In this document: positions 15,110 to 23,736 of the stretch, in pieces
Position numbering within the stretch: position 1 is the first letter of the stretch
How the letters are laid out: the number at the start of each line of letters is the position of its first letter
Source: Streptomyces griseus
Lineage (GTDB): Bacteria > Bdellovibrionota > Bdellovibrionia > Bdellovibrionales > Bdellovibrionaceae
Direction: 5' to 3'
Assembly (NCBI GenBank): GCA_943330705.2
Contig: CALQIT020000013.1
Coordinates: forward strand, 1 to 50,440
DNA length: 50,440 nucleotides
The notes under the pieces: model-generated
Seen by the model: the letters and a program-made list of their open reading frames with translations, nothing else
Database searches by the model: none
Told to the model about the DNA's origin: nothing
Position numbers and translations under genes: made by a program

Positions 15110-15649
15110 TTATTTTCCCAATTTTTTAATTAGGTCGTCGTAAGCTGCAGGGAATCCTTCCGAAACGCACCACTCTTTCACTTTTCTTTTGTTGAACGGA
15201 AATTTTTGCGCAACTAAGACCGCCTGATCTAAACACTCTCTTGCCTTGAAATGGATGTACGAAGCCAATCGATCACGAATGCAATCCGTCGGTGAATAAA
15301 TATATAGCGTCTGGCCTTCGATCTTCTTTTCGTCAGGTTTAATTTGAATATCGTCGCCAATTCCAGCTGGACCGTACATAAACTCAACGAACTTATCGCA
15401 TTTTGGATGAATAAAGTGCCGACCACGGGATTTCATAAAACCAATTGATTCCAAGGTCTCGGTTAGCTTGCCCTCGGCATAAGTCTTCAGTACAAAATCA
15501 AGATCACCCGATTTGTAAATTCCATCTGAATAGATAGCACAGACAGCACCACCAACAAGAATTGTCTGAATTCCATTTTTTGCTAAATGCCAGCCTACAA
15601 ATTGCCAAACTTCTTCTTCAGTGGCTTTTTTCCATTTTGGTTCTTTCAC
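15110..15649 (-). CDS. Nucleotidyltransferase-like protein, candidate toxin
   Basis: A 179-residue protein with the nucleotidyltransferase-fold signature: LVGGAVCAIYSDG followed by KSGDLDFVLK (the GG and DxD metal-binding Asp pair), then FVEFMYGP and a C-terminal helical region (CIRDRLASYIHFKARECLDQ). Such proteins transfer nucleotides to tRNA, proteins or small molecules; several are toxins (AbiEii, MenA/MNT classes). The ATG overlaps the stop of the upstream winged-helix gene by four bases (ATGA), the arrangement of an antitoxin-toxin operon. The substrate cannot be told. Confidence 0.65.
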   Translation of the reverse strand: MKEPKWKKATEEEVWQFVGWHLAKNGIQTILVGGAVCAIYSDGIYKSGDLDFVLKTYAEGKLTETLESIGFMKSRGRHFIHPKCDKFVEFMYGPAGIGDDIQIKPDEKKIEGQTLYIYSPTDCIRDRLASYIHFKARECLDQAVLVAQKFPFNKRKVKEWCVSEGFPAAYDDLIKKLGK

Positions 15650-16008
15650 CGAATAGGCTTTCCTTTTCTTCGAGGGCGACGACGTGTTTGAAATAATTTT
15701 GAACGCTCAGAAATTGGGATAGCTTCATAGGCAATTTCGATGATCTCTTTCACCGGCCTTGAGAACACTGACTTCGGATTAAAAGAATAGACCCTGGCCC
15801 TTCCTGACTCTTTCGAAACAAGAACTCCTGAGGCCTCAAAGCGATTCAATTGTTGAATCACAGGATTTAAAGCAATCCCAAAGTCCTGAGCAATGGCTGA
15901 GCCATGCGATTCACCGTAATGAAAAATATGAAGCAAAACCTTTTCGGCGGTTTTATTACCGAATATTCCTTCTAGCATGGATTTATTATCAACCAGATTC
16001 TGGTCCAT
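15646..16008 (-). CDS. Winged-helix regulator, candidate antitoxin
   Basis: A 120-residue protein with an ArsR/MarR-like winged helix: AEKVLLHIFHYGESHGSAIA, then NPVIQQLNRFEASGVLVSKE (recognition helix) and RARVYSFNPKS (wing). The basic C-terminal tail is RRRPRRKGK. It starts at ATG 16008, or at ATG 15978, which would place both upstream repeats in the leader. It overlaps the nucleotidyltransferase gene by four bases. Inferred role: repressor and antitoxin of the pair, binding the dyad at 16010-16028. Confidence 0.65.
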   Translation of the reverse strand: MDQNLVDNKSMLEGIFGNKTAEKVLLHIFHYGESHGSAIAQDFGIALNPVIQQLNRFEASGVLVSKESGRARVYSFNPKSVFSRPVKEIIEIAYEAIPISERSKLFQTRRRPRRKGKPIR

Positions 16009-16009
16009 A

Positions 16010-16028
16010 TCAACCAGTTTTTGGTTGA
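16010..16028. promoter_or_regulatory. Operator-like dyad of the wHTH/nucleotidyltransferase pair
   Basis: TCAACCA (16010-16016) and TGGTTGA (16022-16028) form a perfect 7-bp dyad directly before the ATG at 16008. A half-site TATCAACCAG is repeated at 15987-15996 and 16008-16017. Position and symmetry suit autoregulation by the winged-helix protein. Confidence 0.5.
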
Positions 16029-16084
16029 ATGGCGGGCTAGGTGCGAGTAGCCAGCGGCTTTGGGAGATCGCTGTGGTTTTGAAA

Positions 16085-16316
16085 ACCCTATGGACTGCAA
16101 TTTATTCCCCAATTGAAACGCTCGATCTGCATGGCTTTTCGACGGCGAAATATGTTTATGAAATATGATTTCTCATATTAACTCCAAGAATGCCGGGCGA
16201 AGCTATCCTATTAACAGAAGAAAATGAGCAATTTTGAAATGTGTATCGGAGTGGTTCATGCGGAATCGCTGAAGTTCAATAACAGTATTAAAGACCAGGC
16301 CTAAGGGTACCGATAA
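16085..16316 (+). promoter_or_regulatory. Upstream region shared with the adhesin locus, flagellar-sigma-like promoter
   Basis: Blocks here recur in the same order at 25200-25414: CAATTTATTCC, AATTGAAAC, ATTTCTCA-ATTAA, GGGCGAAG, GAAAATGA-CAATTTTGAAA, GTG-TTCAT and ACCGATAAG. The last block gives TAAA (16289-16292), 16 bases, ACCGATAA (16309-16316), one base longer than the FliA consensus spacing. It lies 45 bases before the ATG of the large lipoprotein gene. No open frame is credible in it. Confidence 0.55.
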
Positions 16317-16360
16317 GTATCTATATAGATTCTCAATCGATCGACTGTGGAGGATTGTTT

Positions 16361-18904
16361 ATGAAGGCAGGATATCAAATGGTACAGATTTTAGGGGCGT
16401 TAGCCCTTTCGCTGCTCATGATTTCTTGCACTCGAGCCCCTAATACGACAACCAATGTCACTATCGACCTTCCGCAGAGCATGAGCTCAAAGATGCTAGG
16501 CACCCAGTCTGTCGACACTTTAGCCCACGTTGTTGTGAATGTGACCGGCGAGGGAATTGCGGTTCCTATCGTATTCAATTGGGACATGAAGGAAAACGGC
16601 GGTAATCAAGCTCTTGCTGGTCCAATTGAGTTAACGATTCCAGTCGGCGCAAATCGTTTGATTCAAGTTCTTGCTGTCTATTCAGATTCGACTGGCGCCT
16701 CAATACAATTTTACTACGGAGACAAAATTCAATCTTTAGCACAAGCCCTTGAGACCGTAAGTCTTGCCGTGACCTCTGTTAGCACCGCTGGAAATGTGTT
16801 TTCTGGTCGCATTTCAGGTCGATATTTGACCTCGGCATCGGGTGGGCCCACAGGTATTGTGAGCACCAATTACTTGCCCGCCAATAAACCGCCGATGACG
16901 ATCGAGCGAAATATGATGTATGGTGGATGGTTTAGTGTGATGGCCCTGTATGGTGCTAAATTCAGCTACTCTGTTCTGCCGTTTGGTTCTGCGCCATTTT
17001 CCCTTTTTGATGGCAACACAGTTGATCTGAGTGAAGCTTCTTTTCCGGCTTCTGCGACAGTTGCTAGATTGACCGTTCCAACCAGCCAGCGGAAAAATCA
17101 GAACAACCTGTGGGCCGTAGAAACTCCCAGAATTTTTATTTACGGTTTTTGGGGGGTCTCAGCTGGATTGAATGCTTGCGTCTATTCAACACCTGTGACG
17201 GCACAATATGCAGTGGGGAATTCTGTTAATCCTGCAAGTCAGTTATTAGCAGCAAGTACCGCAGGAGCAGCGCCTGCAGATTTTGTGACCAATGTTGGTC
17301 TTCCAGCCATGTATCTTCAAGCGGCCTCGGGTACGGCAAATGGAACGGGTGCCTGCGCGGGCCTGACAAATTATACAGCAGGGCTAAATATTACTCCTCA
17401 AATGGTTGATAATGGCAACGATAGCGCAGCTGGATTCATGGGACCATTTCGTATGACAAATTCTCAGACCTTTGCGCTTGCAAGTGTGAATGCGACGACC
17501 TATTCAATCGCGGCAACCCTGTTGCCAGGAGCCTCCACCGATATCTCTGGATTTAATGTCTTTAAAAAAATGGGAAGCAGCGATAATTTACCTGATACGC
17601 TTTATTGCTCGCAAGATTCCTTAGCGAATTTAGGCTATCAGCCCATGGTTCAAAGTAGTCTGGCCGGAGAAACCTGGACACAAAATCTGAGCATCTCTGC
17701 AGCGGATATTACCGATAAGATCAATTTGGCGATTTGCCCAGTTTCACGAGCGACCGGAGCGATGTTGCCGATGGGTGTTTATGTTAAGAGTTATCAATTT
17801 GGTGGCTTTGGTGGTATGCAACCCGCCACTAAGCTTGCAATCACGAATTACAGCATCAAGCCAGGCTATTTTTATTGTGGAAATCAATTTATGGTTGAAG
17901 CCCAGGATGCATCAGGCAGTCTTGGCTCGATCTCAGCCGGAGTTGCGATCACCTTATCTACCGCAAATATCTCAAGTATTTATGCTGATCCATTGTGTAA
18001 TTATCCAGTCAGTGGCACCTCGCCCACCTTTACGACAACGATCAATAGTCAGCGAACCTATTTTTATTATAAAGTGAATTCGCAATCAACTGCGACCTCG
18101 ATTGTGCCGACTGGTTCGGGCTTGGCTGCGGGGGCGAGCCTCAGCGTTACCTCGGGCGTTGATCCATCCACAGCGACTCCTCCAAGCATGATTCAATTCT
18201 TACCTGATATGCGCTACAATCATAAACTGTTTGAGTGTATCCCAGTGGGAGTAACGGCGCCGGCACCAGACGGAACAAATCGGATTTTAGGAACGGTATT
18301 TACTTCAAATACAACTAATTTTACCGTCAGCGGTGGAACTGGAAATTTCTATTCGGACTCGGCCTGTGCGGGATCGAGCATTGTCTCTTGGCCAAACTCG
18401 AACTTTGCTTCTTTCTATCCGAGTAAAACATATATTCCTTTTTACGTTCGAATGACGGCTGTTGGGAGCAACTTCTTTAATATCAATGCAACGCAGGGAA
18501 CAGGTAGTTTGTGTAATGGTGCGACCAACTGCGCCGGAAGTTACAGCAATTACCCAATTGGTACTGATGTAAATGCTCCTGCGACAAAGCTGAATATAAA
18601 TACAGGATCCTTGGGCGTGGCGGGTAACTTTGCAACCTGTTATGCTCTTTCTGTTGAAGATCTGGATGCGAACAGCTGGCCTTCTGTTCAAGCGGGTAGC
18701 CCGACGATTACAATGGCGGCTTCTGGTGCCAGCGGCTGCGCTACATACTCCGACAATGGATGTGCGACCTCTACGTCCACGTTTGTTATTTCCCCGGGTG
18801 AAACAAGAGCAGTTGTATATCTCAAAGGTACCGGAACAGGATCTTGTTCGATCACTGCGGGTCAGCCAGGACTTACCGCTGCCAACGTGAGTGTCGGTCT
18901 ATAA
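16361..18904 (+). CDS. Large surface lipoprotein, possibly shortened by a stop codon
   Basis: ATG 16361 has GGAGG seven bases upstream. The 847-residue product has a lipoprotein signal ending LSLLMISC (lipidated Cys23) and a Ser/Thr/Gly/Asn-rich beta-type body with many cysteine pairs. Repeat-like modules end in phrases such as FYSDSACAGSSIVS and CATYSDNGCATSTSTFVISPGE, typical of calcium-free Ig-like surface modules. No enzyme motif. The same frame continues beyond TAA 18902-18904 for 32 more protein-like codons (IPFYFSVLDSNGTEMTSFTI...) to TAG at 19003, so the TAA may be a recent nonsense mutation or a leaky stop. It shares its upstream region with the lipoprotein/adhesin locus at 25.4 kb. 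Confidence 0.8.
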   Translation: MKAGYQMVQILGALALSLLMISCTRAPNTTTNVTIDLPQSMSSKMLGTQSVDTLAHVVVNVTGEGIAVPIVFNWDMKENGGNQALAGPIELTIPVGANRLIQVLAVYSDSTGASIQFYYGDKIQSLAQALETVSLAVTSVSTAGNVFSGRISGRYLTSASGGPTGIVSTNYLPANKPPMTIERNMMYGGWFSVMALYGAKFSYSVLPFGSAPFSLFDGNTVDLSEASFPASATVARLTVPTSQRKNQNNLWAVETPRIFIYGFWGVSAGLNACVYSTPVTAQYAVGNSVNPASQLLAASTAGAAPADFVTNVGLPAMYLQAASGTANGTGACAGLTNYTAGLNITPQMVDNGNDSAAGFMGPFRMTNSQTFALASVNATTYSIAATLLPGASTDISGFNVFKKMGSSDNLPDTLYCSQDSLANLGYQPMVQSSLAGETWTQNLSISAADITDKINLAICPVSRATGAMLPMGVYVKSYQFGGFGGMQPATKLAITNYSIKPGYFYCGNQFMVEAQDASGSLGSISAGVAITLSTANISSIYADPLCNYPVSGTSPTFTTTINSQRTYFYYKVNSQSTATSIVPTGSGLAAGASLSVTSGVDPSTATPPSMIQFLPDMRYNHKLFECIPVGVTAPAPDGTNRILGTVFTSNTTNFTVSGGTGNFYSDSACAGSSIVSWPNSNFASFYPSKTYIPFYVRMTAVGSNFFNINATQGTGSLCNGATNCAGSYSNYPIGTDVNAPATKLNINTGSLGVAGNFATCYALSVEDLDANSWPSVQAGSPTITMAASGASGCATYSDNGCATSTSTFVISPGETRAVVYLKGTGTGSCSITAGQPGLTAANVSVGL

Positions 18905-19110
18905 ACGAGATGCATACCGTTCTATTTTTCTGTATTGGATTCAAATGGCACAGAGATGACGTCATTCACTATCAATTCCTACACCGTCAGTATTACAATG
19001 TAGGGAGGACTATGGCTTAGCTTTTAATCATTATAAACTTCTTTTCCGTGAGTTTTGGCACCTGAAGTCGAATATATTCGACCTCATAGGTGGGATTTCC
19101 CACTTTTTGC

Positions 19111-19116
19111 TATAAT
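19111..19116 (+). promoter_or_regulatory. Perfect -10 box, leaderless start likely
   Basis: TATAAT at 19111-19116 lies seven bases before ATG 19124, so transcription should begin at or next to the A of the start codon. No SD is present in that gap. The -35 is poor. Confidence 0.45.
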
Positions 19117-19123
19117 AACCTTT

Positions 19124-19297
19124 ATGGAAGCTCGAAAATCAAAATTTAAATCAGTCACACAGGTAAGGCCAGACTCTAAAGGTCGTGTAACCTTGCGTAA
19201 GCTTGCTACGGGTGTCAGTAGTACAAAGCCAGTTTCTCTTTCCAAGATTGTTGATTTTTCCCGCAAAGGGTTGAAAGAGTTAAATGGAAAAACTTAA
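19124..19297 (+). CDS. Orphan antitoxin-like protein (AbrB-like)
   Basis: A 57-residue protein with TQVRPDSKGRVTLRKLATGV then SSTKPVSLSKIV. The phrase xVRPDSKGRxTLxxLAKGVSS is recalled from small swapped-hairpin (AbrB/SpoVT-like) antitoxins that accompany PIN or other toxins. No toxin gene follows (the next gene is dsbD, convergent). It would be translated from a leaderless mRNA. The upstream in-frame start at 19055 is not credible. Orphan antitoxin or small regulator. Confidence 0.55.
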   Translation: MEARKSKFKSVTQVRPDSKGRVTLRKLATGVSSTKPVSLSKIVDFSRKGLKELNGKT

Positions 19298-19327
19298 TTC
19301 TCTAATTTTGAGTTTCGCATAAAAATA

Positions 19328-21127
19328 CTAAAGAGCCTTGTTCATTCGTAGAATGAATTTTGCTGGATCTTCGAATTCAGAAAGAGTTAATTCTTTCAGC
19401 CACTCGCCCTTGGCGGAATAGAAAATAACTGTCGGCAGTCCAACGATCGCGTACTTTTGTCTTATTTTTGCAAACTCCGGTGAGTCTAGAGTTGCATCGA
19501 ACTTTAGGGTTATGAATTTTTCACTTAGCATTTGCACCTTTGCATCCTGAAAAGTGTATTGCTCAAGCTCTTTGCACGAGGCGCACCAGTCGGCAAAAAA
19601 GTCGACAATTACAGGTTTTCCAAGTTTTGTGGCCTCTTGCAACTGCGCCTCGGAATAGGGTTGCCAGTTCGAAGGTTGTGTTGGGTTTGGATTTTCTTGA
19701 ATCCATCGTTGGGCAATTAATGGTCGCAGGTCAAAAATGGCAAGGCCCAGGTAAGCAACGCCGATAGATAGGATTGCTAGCATAAAGCCTTTGCGCAGCT
19801 GGGTCTTGGCAGTCAATAGCGAATTATGGATAAAGGCGCCGAAGTGACTGGCTAATGCAATAAGTGCGATGCCAAAAATCCCGTCCCAGATACGCCCGGG
19901 TATGAGCAAAGCTAGATAATAGAAAAATACTCCCAGCATTAAAACTGCAAAAAAGTTTTTGATTCCATCCATCCAAGGACCTGAGCGGGGCAACTTGCGG
20001 GTCAAACGGCTAGAGTATCCTAACACTAGAAAAACTTGGCCAAGCCCAAGTGCATAGACAAATAAAAGACAAAACCCTAGCCACAGGTTTTGTGAACGAG
20101 CGACAAAAGTTAAAATACCAACAAGGACAGGGCCGACACAGGGGCTGGCGACAAGTCCTGCAATAATCCCTGTCAGGAAAGCCCCGGAGTAGCCTTTGAG
20201 TCGAATTTTTCCAAGGCTATTTTGCAAGTTCTGAGGGGCAGCAAACTCGAATAGGCCAAACATCGATAAAGCCATTAGTAAAAAGACAAGGCAGACAACG
20301 CCTAAAACCAAAGGTGACGACATAATCGATCCAAAAAGCGAGCCCGTACTTGCGGCAATCAACCCAAGCACCGCATAGGTAATCGCAATTCCAAAAACAT
20401 AAAAATGGCTTACTAGTACTGTTTGCCAGCGGGAATGGGCGTGGACATCTTTTCCTAGAACCGCCAAGGTGATCGGAATCATCGGAAAAATGCAAGGGGT
20501 AAAGCTGGTCAGAATTCCGAACAAAAAGACAAAAAGAAAAGTCCATGGCAGGCTTTTTTTAAAAATATCTGCAAAATTCATCTGAAAAAGATCAGTCCAC
20601 TTTTTATCTTCAGTTTCAGTGGTTAGATTATTCGCTGACCCCTGGGCTTTGACCTTAAATGGAACATTGATCTCTAGAATTTCCGGAAATAGGCAATACG
20701 TGTCGGTGCAGGCTTGATAATTAATTCGAATCAGCATTGAATCCATTGCGCCATCAAAGACTTTTGGCGCTTCGACATAGGCACTTAATCGGCTGCTGTT
20801 CTTAAAGCCCTGACGTTGTTTCTTGCTGAATTTATCGTAGAACTTTTCCAGGGGTTCTATTTGAAAATTTGAAATCTTGAAGCCTTCGGGCTGAACAATT
20901 GAAACTGCAAATTTATCTTGGTAAGCTTTATATCCAACTGGCAAATTAAGCTTGGCCTGAAGTTGAATCACCTGCTCGGCGCTGAATTCGGAAGGGGACA
21001 AAACAACTTCTGCGGTTAAGGGTTTTTCGCTTGCAGCGACAATCGTGCTGGGTGCGAAGCCCAGACCCAACCAAAGTAGGGCAAAAAAAATGACTTTCCT
21101 CATTACGACCTGTTGCTGATAACCCAT
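19328..21127 (-). CDS. dsbD: Thiol:disulfide interchange protein DsbD
   Basis: Moves electrons from cytoplasmic thioredoxin across the inner membrane to periplasmic thiol proteins. The order is complete: signal peptide (MRKVIFFALLWLGLGFAPS), N-terminal alpha domain with NYQACTDTYCLFP (Cys140, Cys145), a beta domain of eight membrane segments with FTPCIFPMIP and ASPCVGPV (the membrane cysteine pair), and a C-terminal thioredoxin domain with FADWCASCKELE. The length of 599 residues is normal. A start at ATG 21103 would match the signal peptide better than 21127. Confidence 0.94.
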   Translation of the reverse strand: MGYQQQVVMRKVIFFALLWLGLGFAPSTIVAASEKPLTAEVVLSPSEFSAEQVIQLQAKLNLPVGYKAYQDKFAVSIVQPEGFKISNFQIEPLEKFYDKFSKKQRQGFKNSSRLSAYVEAPKVFDGAMDSMLIRINYQACTDTYCLFPEILEINVPFKVKAQGSANNLTTETEDKKWTDLFQMNFADIFKKSLPWTFLFVFLFGILTSFTPCIFPMIPITLAVLGKDVHAHSRWQTVLVSHFYVFGIAITYAVLGLIAASTGSLFGSIMSSPLVLGVVCLVFLLMALSMFGLFEFAAPQNLQNSLGKIRLKGYSGAFLTGIIAGLVASPCVGPVLVGILTFVARSQNLWLGFCLLFVYALGLGQVFLVLGYSSRLTRKLPRSGPWMDGIKNFFAVLMLGVFFYYLALLIPGRIWDGIFGIALIALASHFGAFIHNSLLTAKTQLRKGFMLAILSIGVAYLGLAIFDLRPLIAQRWIQENPNPTQPSNWQPYSEAQLQEATKLGKPVIVDFFADWCASCKELEQYTFQDAKVQMLSEKFITLKFDATLDSPEFAKIRQKYAIVGLPTVIFYSAKGEWLKELTLSEFEDPAKFILRMNKAL

Positions 21128-21224
21128 CCTTTATTTGTACTCCAATTGGCAGAAATTTGCCAGGTCTAGCCTATGGATAAACCCTGATCTTGGTCAAGAA
21201 TCATAGGTTCTGCTGATTTTTGTC

Positions 21225-21252
21225 TCAATTCTTGGCGGCCTCGCTCCGATAG
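21225..21252 (+). promoter_or_regulatory. Possible flagellar-sigma promoter of motAB
   Basis: TCAA (21225-21228), 16 bases, TCCGATAG (21245-21252) is an imperfect FliA-type match. Its spacing and -35 are the same as at 25387-25414. The transcription start near 21259 lies just before the SD of motA. Confidence 0.35.
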
Positions 21253-21272
21253 GTAATTTGACGAGGTCAACC

Positions 21273-22139
21273 ATGGGATTTATAGGCTTAGTAGTCGTAT
21301 TCGTAACAGTGTTTGGCGGATTTGTAATTGCCGGTGGTCACATGTCGGTGATCTTAAAGGCGGCCCCCATCGAGATGATGATTATCGGGGGTGCGGCTCT
21401 TGGCGCCTACCTGATCGCCAATCCAATGAAGATTATTAAAATGGGCGTAAAGTACTCTATAAAAGCACTTACGGCAAAAAGTCAGACTAAGGCAGACTAT
21501 ACTCAATTGTTACAAATGCTCTTTCAGCTGTTTCAGCTTTTTCGAAAAGATGGTCCTCAGGCGGTAGAAAAGCATATTGAAACACCTGAGAAATCAGAGA
21601 TCTTTGCAGCTTATCCTAGCTTTATGCACAATCATCACGCCGTCCATTTTCTTTGCGACACGATGAAAATCACATTGTCTGCGGATCTTTCTCCGTATGA
21701 TGTCGATGATTTGTTAGATTTTGATATTAAAGCAATTCATTCTGAAGAGCATCACGCTCAGCATGCCGTACAAACCGTGGCCGATGGTTTTCCCGGGTTA
21801 GGGATCGTGGCTGCCGTTTTGGGTATCGTAAAAACAATGGATCATTTGACCGAAGGGGTTGAGACCATCGGTCGATTGGTTGCAGGTGCCCTTGTTGGTA
21901 CGATGTTAGGGGTTTTTGGTGCCTACGGAATCATCGGCCCGTTGGCGACTAAGATGTCCGGGGATTTTGATGCTGAAGGCCGGTATTTACATTGTATCAA
22001 AGCAGCGATGGTTGCTTTGCAAAGGGGCGCGCCACCATTGGTTTGTGTCGAGTATGCGCGACGCTCAATTCAGCCTGAAGAGCGACCTTCTTTTGACGAG
22101 ATGGACAAAGCAACGAAGTCGATCAAAAAGGCAGCCTAA
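21273..22139 (+). CDS. motA: Flagellar motor stator protein MotA
   Basis: Proton-conducting stator subunit in the inner membrane. Four membrane segments are visible (about 3-23, 34-52, 168-190, 200-222). The MotA loop motif FPGLGIVAAVLGIVKTM carries the conserved proline. The cytoplasmic loop holds charged residues that contact FliG, and LVGTMLGVFGAYGIIGPLA forms the last segment. ATG 21273 has GAGG six bases upstream; the TTG-type start at 21258 is rejected because a predicted transcription start lies there. Operon with motB, 16 bases apart. Confidence 0.95.
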   Translation: MGFIGLVVVFVTVFGGFVIAGGHMSVILKAAPIEMMIIGGAALGAYLIANPMKIIKMGVKYSIKALTAKSQTKADYTQLLQMLFQLFQLFRKDGPQAVEKHIETPEKSEIFAAYPSFMHNHHAVHFLCDTMKITLSADLSPYDVDDLLDFDIKAIHSEEHHAQHAVQTVADGFPGLGIVAAVLGIVKTMDHLTEGVETIGRLVAGALVGTMLGVFGAYGIIGPLATKMSGDFDAEGRYLHCIKAAMVALQRGAPPLVCVEYARRSIQPEERPSFDEMDKATKSIKKAA

Positions 22140-22155
22140 AAAATTGGAGTAGAAA

Positions 22156-23064
22156 TTGGCAGCAGAGAAAAAGGGAACTACAATCGTTATCAAAAAAATC
22201 TACATGGTCGCAGGCGGCCATGGTGGAGCATGGAAAGTCGCACTTGCTGACTTCATGACTGCGATGATGGCCTTTTTCTTGGTTATGTGGCTATTGAACC
22301 AAAGTGAAGAAACAAAAAAAGCAGTATCAGACTATTTTTCAACACCTTCTATTATTGAATACAATTTTCAGAACTTTGGCGCTGAAATCACCTTGGAAAA
22401 GCTTTTTCTGGATTTGTTGAATGAACCACTTAAAGCTTTTCAGTCATTCTTAGAGCCCGTGGATAAAAGCCCAAATCTGTTAGATATGGGTTCGCAAAAA
22501 GTAGTGGCTGCATATATGGCTGATCAAATGAATGACGTTGCAAAAAATGTCAGCATTGGACCCGATGGTTATGAATTCGATATTCTGGATCGAGAGTTCT
22601 TTGTTGCAGGAACAGCGCAGCCCATTGCTAACTTTGTCGAGATCATGAAGAAGATCACCGGTGTGACCGTTGGTCTGGAAGATGCAGACGTAACTGTTTC
22701 CTCGATGCTATTTTTTCAATCCGTTGTCGGTAGTTCGCAAGATACAGCAAGAAAAGTGGCCAGCGAGCGCTTGGATTTAATTACTCATAATATCGAGGCT
22801 TCTTTAGAGCATGCGACAGTTTCCGTGGATGGTCGAATTCATGTTGAAAGCAAAAAGGATTTCATCGAGGGGCAATCGCAGCGACCCCCTGGTCTAATCC
22901 GCGTTCGTATCAAGCAAAGAGAAATGCGTGCCGATGGTCGAAAGTTTAGAAAACTAGATACAGCTTTTGGTCAGGTGAATGCAGATATGTCGGTCTACGA
23001 TAAATTTGTAAAACAAGTCACTGAGAAAAAGACCAAGCGAAAAGCCGAAAGATCTCAGGAATAA
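22156..23064 (+). CDS. motB: Flagellar motor stator protein MotB with divergent C-terminus
   Basis: TTG start with GGAG seven bases upstream. The MotB N-terminus is canonical: [20 protein letters not shown] with the proton-accepting Asp at residue 32, [10 protein letters not shown] as the membrane segment, then the plug region [13 protein letters not shown]. The C-terminal OmpA-like peptidoglycan-binding domain (about 140-275) is hard to recognise. The usual GHTD and NRR signatures are replaced; [19 protein letters not shown] and GLIRVRI occupy the expected helix and final strand. Function is kept by context (motA immediately upstream), but wall anchoring may differ. Confidence 0.88.
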   Translation: MAAEKKGTTIVIKKIYMVAGGHGGAWKVALADFMTAMMAFFLVMWLLNQSEETKKAVSDYFSTPSIIEYNFQNFGAEITLEKLFLDLLNEPLKAFQSFLEPVDKSPNLLDMGSQKVVAAYMADQMNDVAKNVSIGPDGYEFDILDREFFVAGTAQPIANFVEIMKKITGVTVGLEDADVTVSSMLFFQSVVGSSQDTARKVASERLDLITHNIEASLEHATVSVDGRIHVESKKDFIEGQSQRPPGLIRVRIKQREMRADGRKFRKLDTAFGQVNADMSVYDKFVKQVTEKKTKRKAERSQE

Positions 23065-23123
23065 ACCGTCGAAAATTTTTGATGAAATTTACGATGCCGC
23101 TGAAAAATGCAATTTACAAATGA

Positions 23124-23384
23124 TCAACCAGCTTTGATCTTCAAAGTTTTTTCGATCTTTTCTAGGCGTTTTTCAAAATTTTCATGATTGGCGACAGCCT
23201 CGCGTAAAAGATGATTCATTAGGGTTTGATATTTGGCCCCATCCTTTTCAGCCTTTTCTTTTAAGGCCAAAATGACATCTGCATCAAACCAGGAAGTCAC
23301 TTTGATCTTAGTACTCTTGGGATCAAAGGGGTTTTCTGGAACCTCAACTTTTCCATACGTTATTTTACTTACTTTGCGTTTCAT
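23124..23384 (-). CDS. Antitoxin-like protein of the BrnA/CopG type
   Basis: An 86-residue protein. The segment KIKVTSWFDADVILALKEKA then DGAKYQTLMNHLLREAVANH matches the ribbon-helix-helix pattern of BrnA-type antitoxins (strand, DADVxxALK helix, YQTxMNxxLREAV helix). It is followed by a charged coiled tail. It overlaps the 3' end of the DUF4160 gene by 20 bases and is the second gene of that operon. Its DNA target is presumably the dyad at 23642-23668 (inference). Confidence 0.6.
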   Translation of the reverse strand: MKRKVSKITYGKVEVPENPFDPKSTKIKVTSWFDADVILALKEKAEKDGAKYQTLMNHLLREAVANHENFEKRLEKIEKTLKIKAG

Positions 23385-23643
23385 ACCAGTCCTCCAAAAG
23401 TTTTTTCTGATAAGGCCTTAAGGATTTTACGATCTCGTTCACAGCCTTTTCGCTAAAACCAAATCCATCAAGAATATCAAAATTATCAATTCTAATTTTT
23501 ACTTCAGCCTCCGGCCGCTTACCGGACCCCTTACGGACAACCAAATGAGGATGCCCATGGTCCTTATAATAAAGATAGGCAGTAAGCCCTGATAATATAT
23601 TTTTTAGATACTCAATCCGTGGCATCAAGTTAAATTGTGCCAT
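23365..23643 (-). CDS. DUF4160-like protein, candidate toxin partner
   Basis: A 92-residue protein. AYLYYKDHGHPHLVVRKGSG resembles the DUF4160 signature (YxxDHxPPHxHV), although the second Pro-His pair is modified. Members usually occur with DUF2442 or ribbon-helix-helix partners and are suspected toxin-antitoxin components; no activity is established here. First gene of a two-gene operon whose start codon lies inside an inverted repeat. Confidence 0.55.
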   Translation of the reverse strand: MAQFNLMPRIEYLKNILSGLTAYLYYKDHGHPHLVVRKGSGKRPEAEVKIRIDNFDILDGFGFSEKAVNEIVKSLRPYQKKLLEDWYETQSK

Positions 23644-23668
23644 ATATTGTATGTATTTGTCAATATAT
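23642..23668. promoter_or_regulatory. Operator-like dyad over the DUF4160 start codon
   Basis: ATATATTG (23642-23649) and CAATATAT (23661-23668) form a perfect 8-bp dyad with an 11-base spacer. The ATG (23643-23641, minus strand) lies in one arm. Suits autoregulation by the ribbon-helix-helix protein. Confidence 0.45.
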
Positions 23669-23736
23669 AATTGACGCCGACATAAGTGCTGCCGGGGATA
23701 CTTTCGTCACTGGCCTCAAATAGCTGTTGTCCGCCG

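Noticed and set aside
18305-18691. 128-residue open frame antisense to the large lipoprotein
   Set aside because: Shadow of a low-complexity coding region; no SD and unlike any protein.
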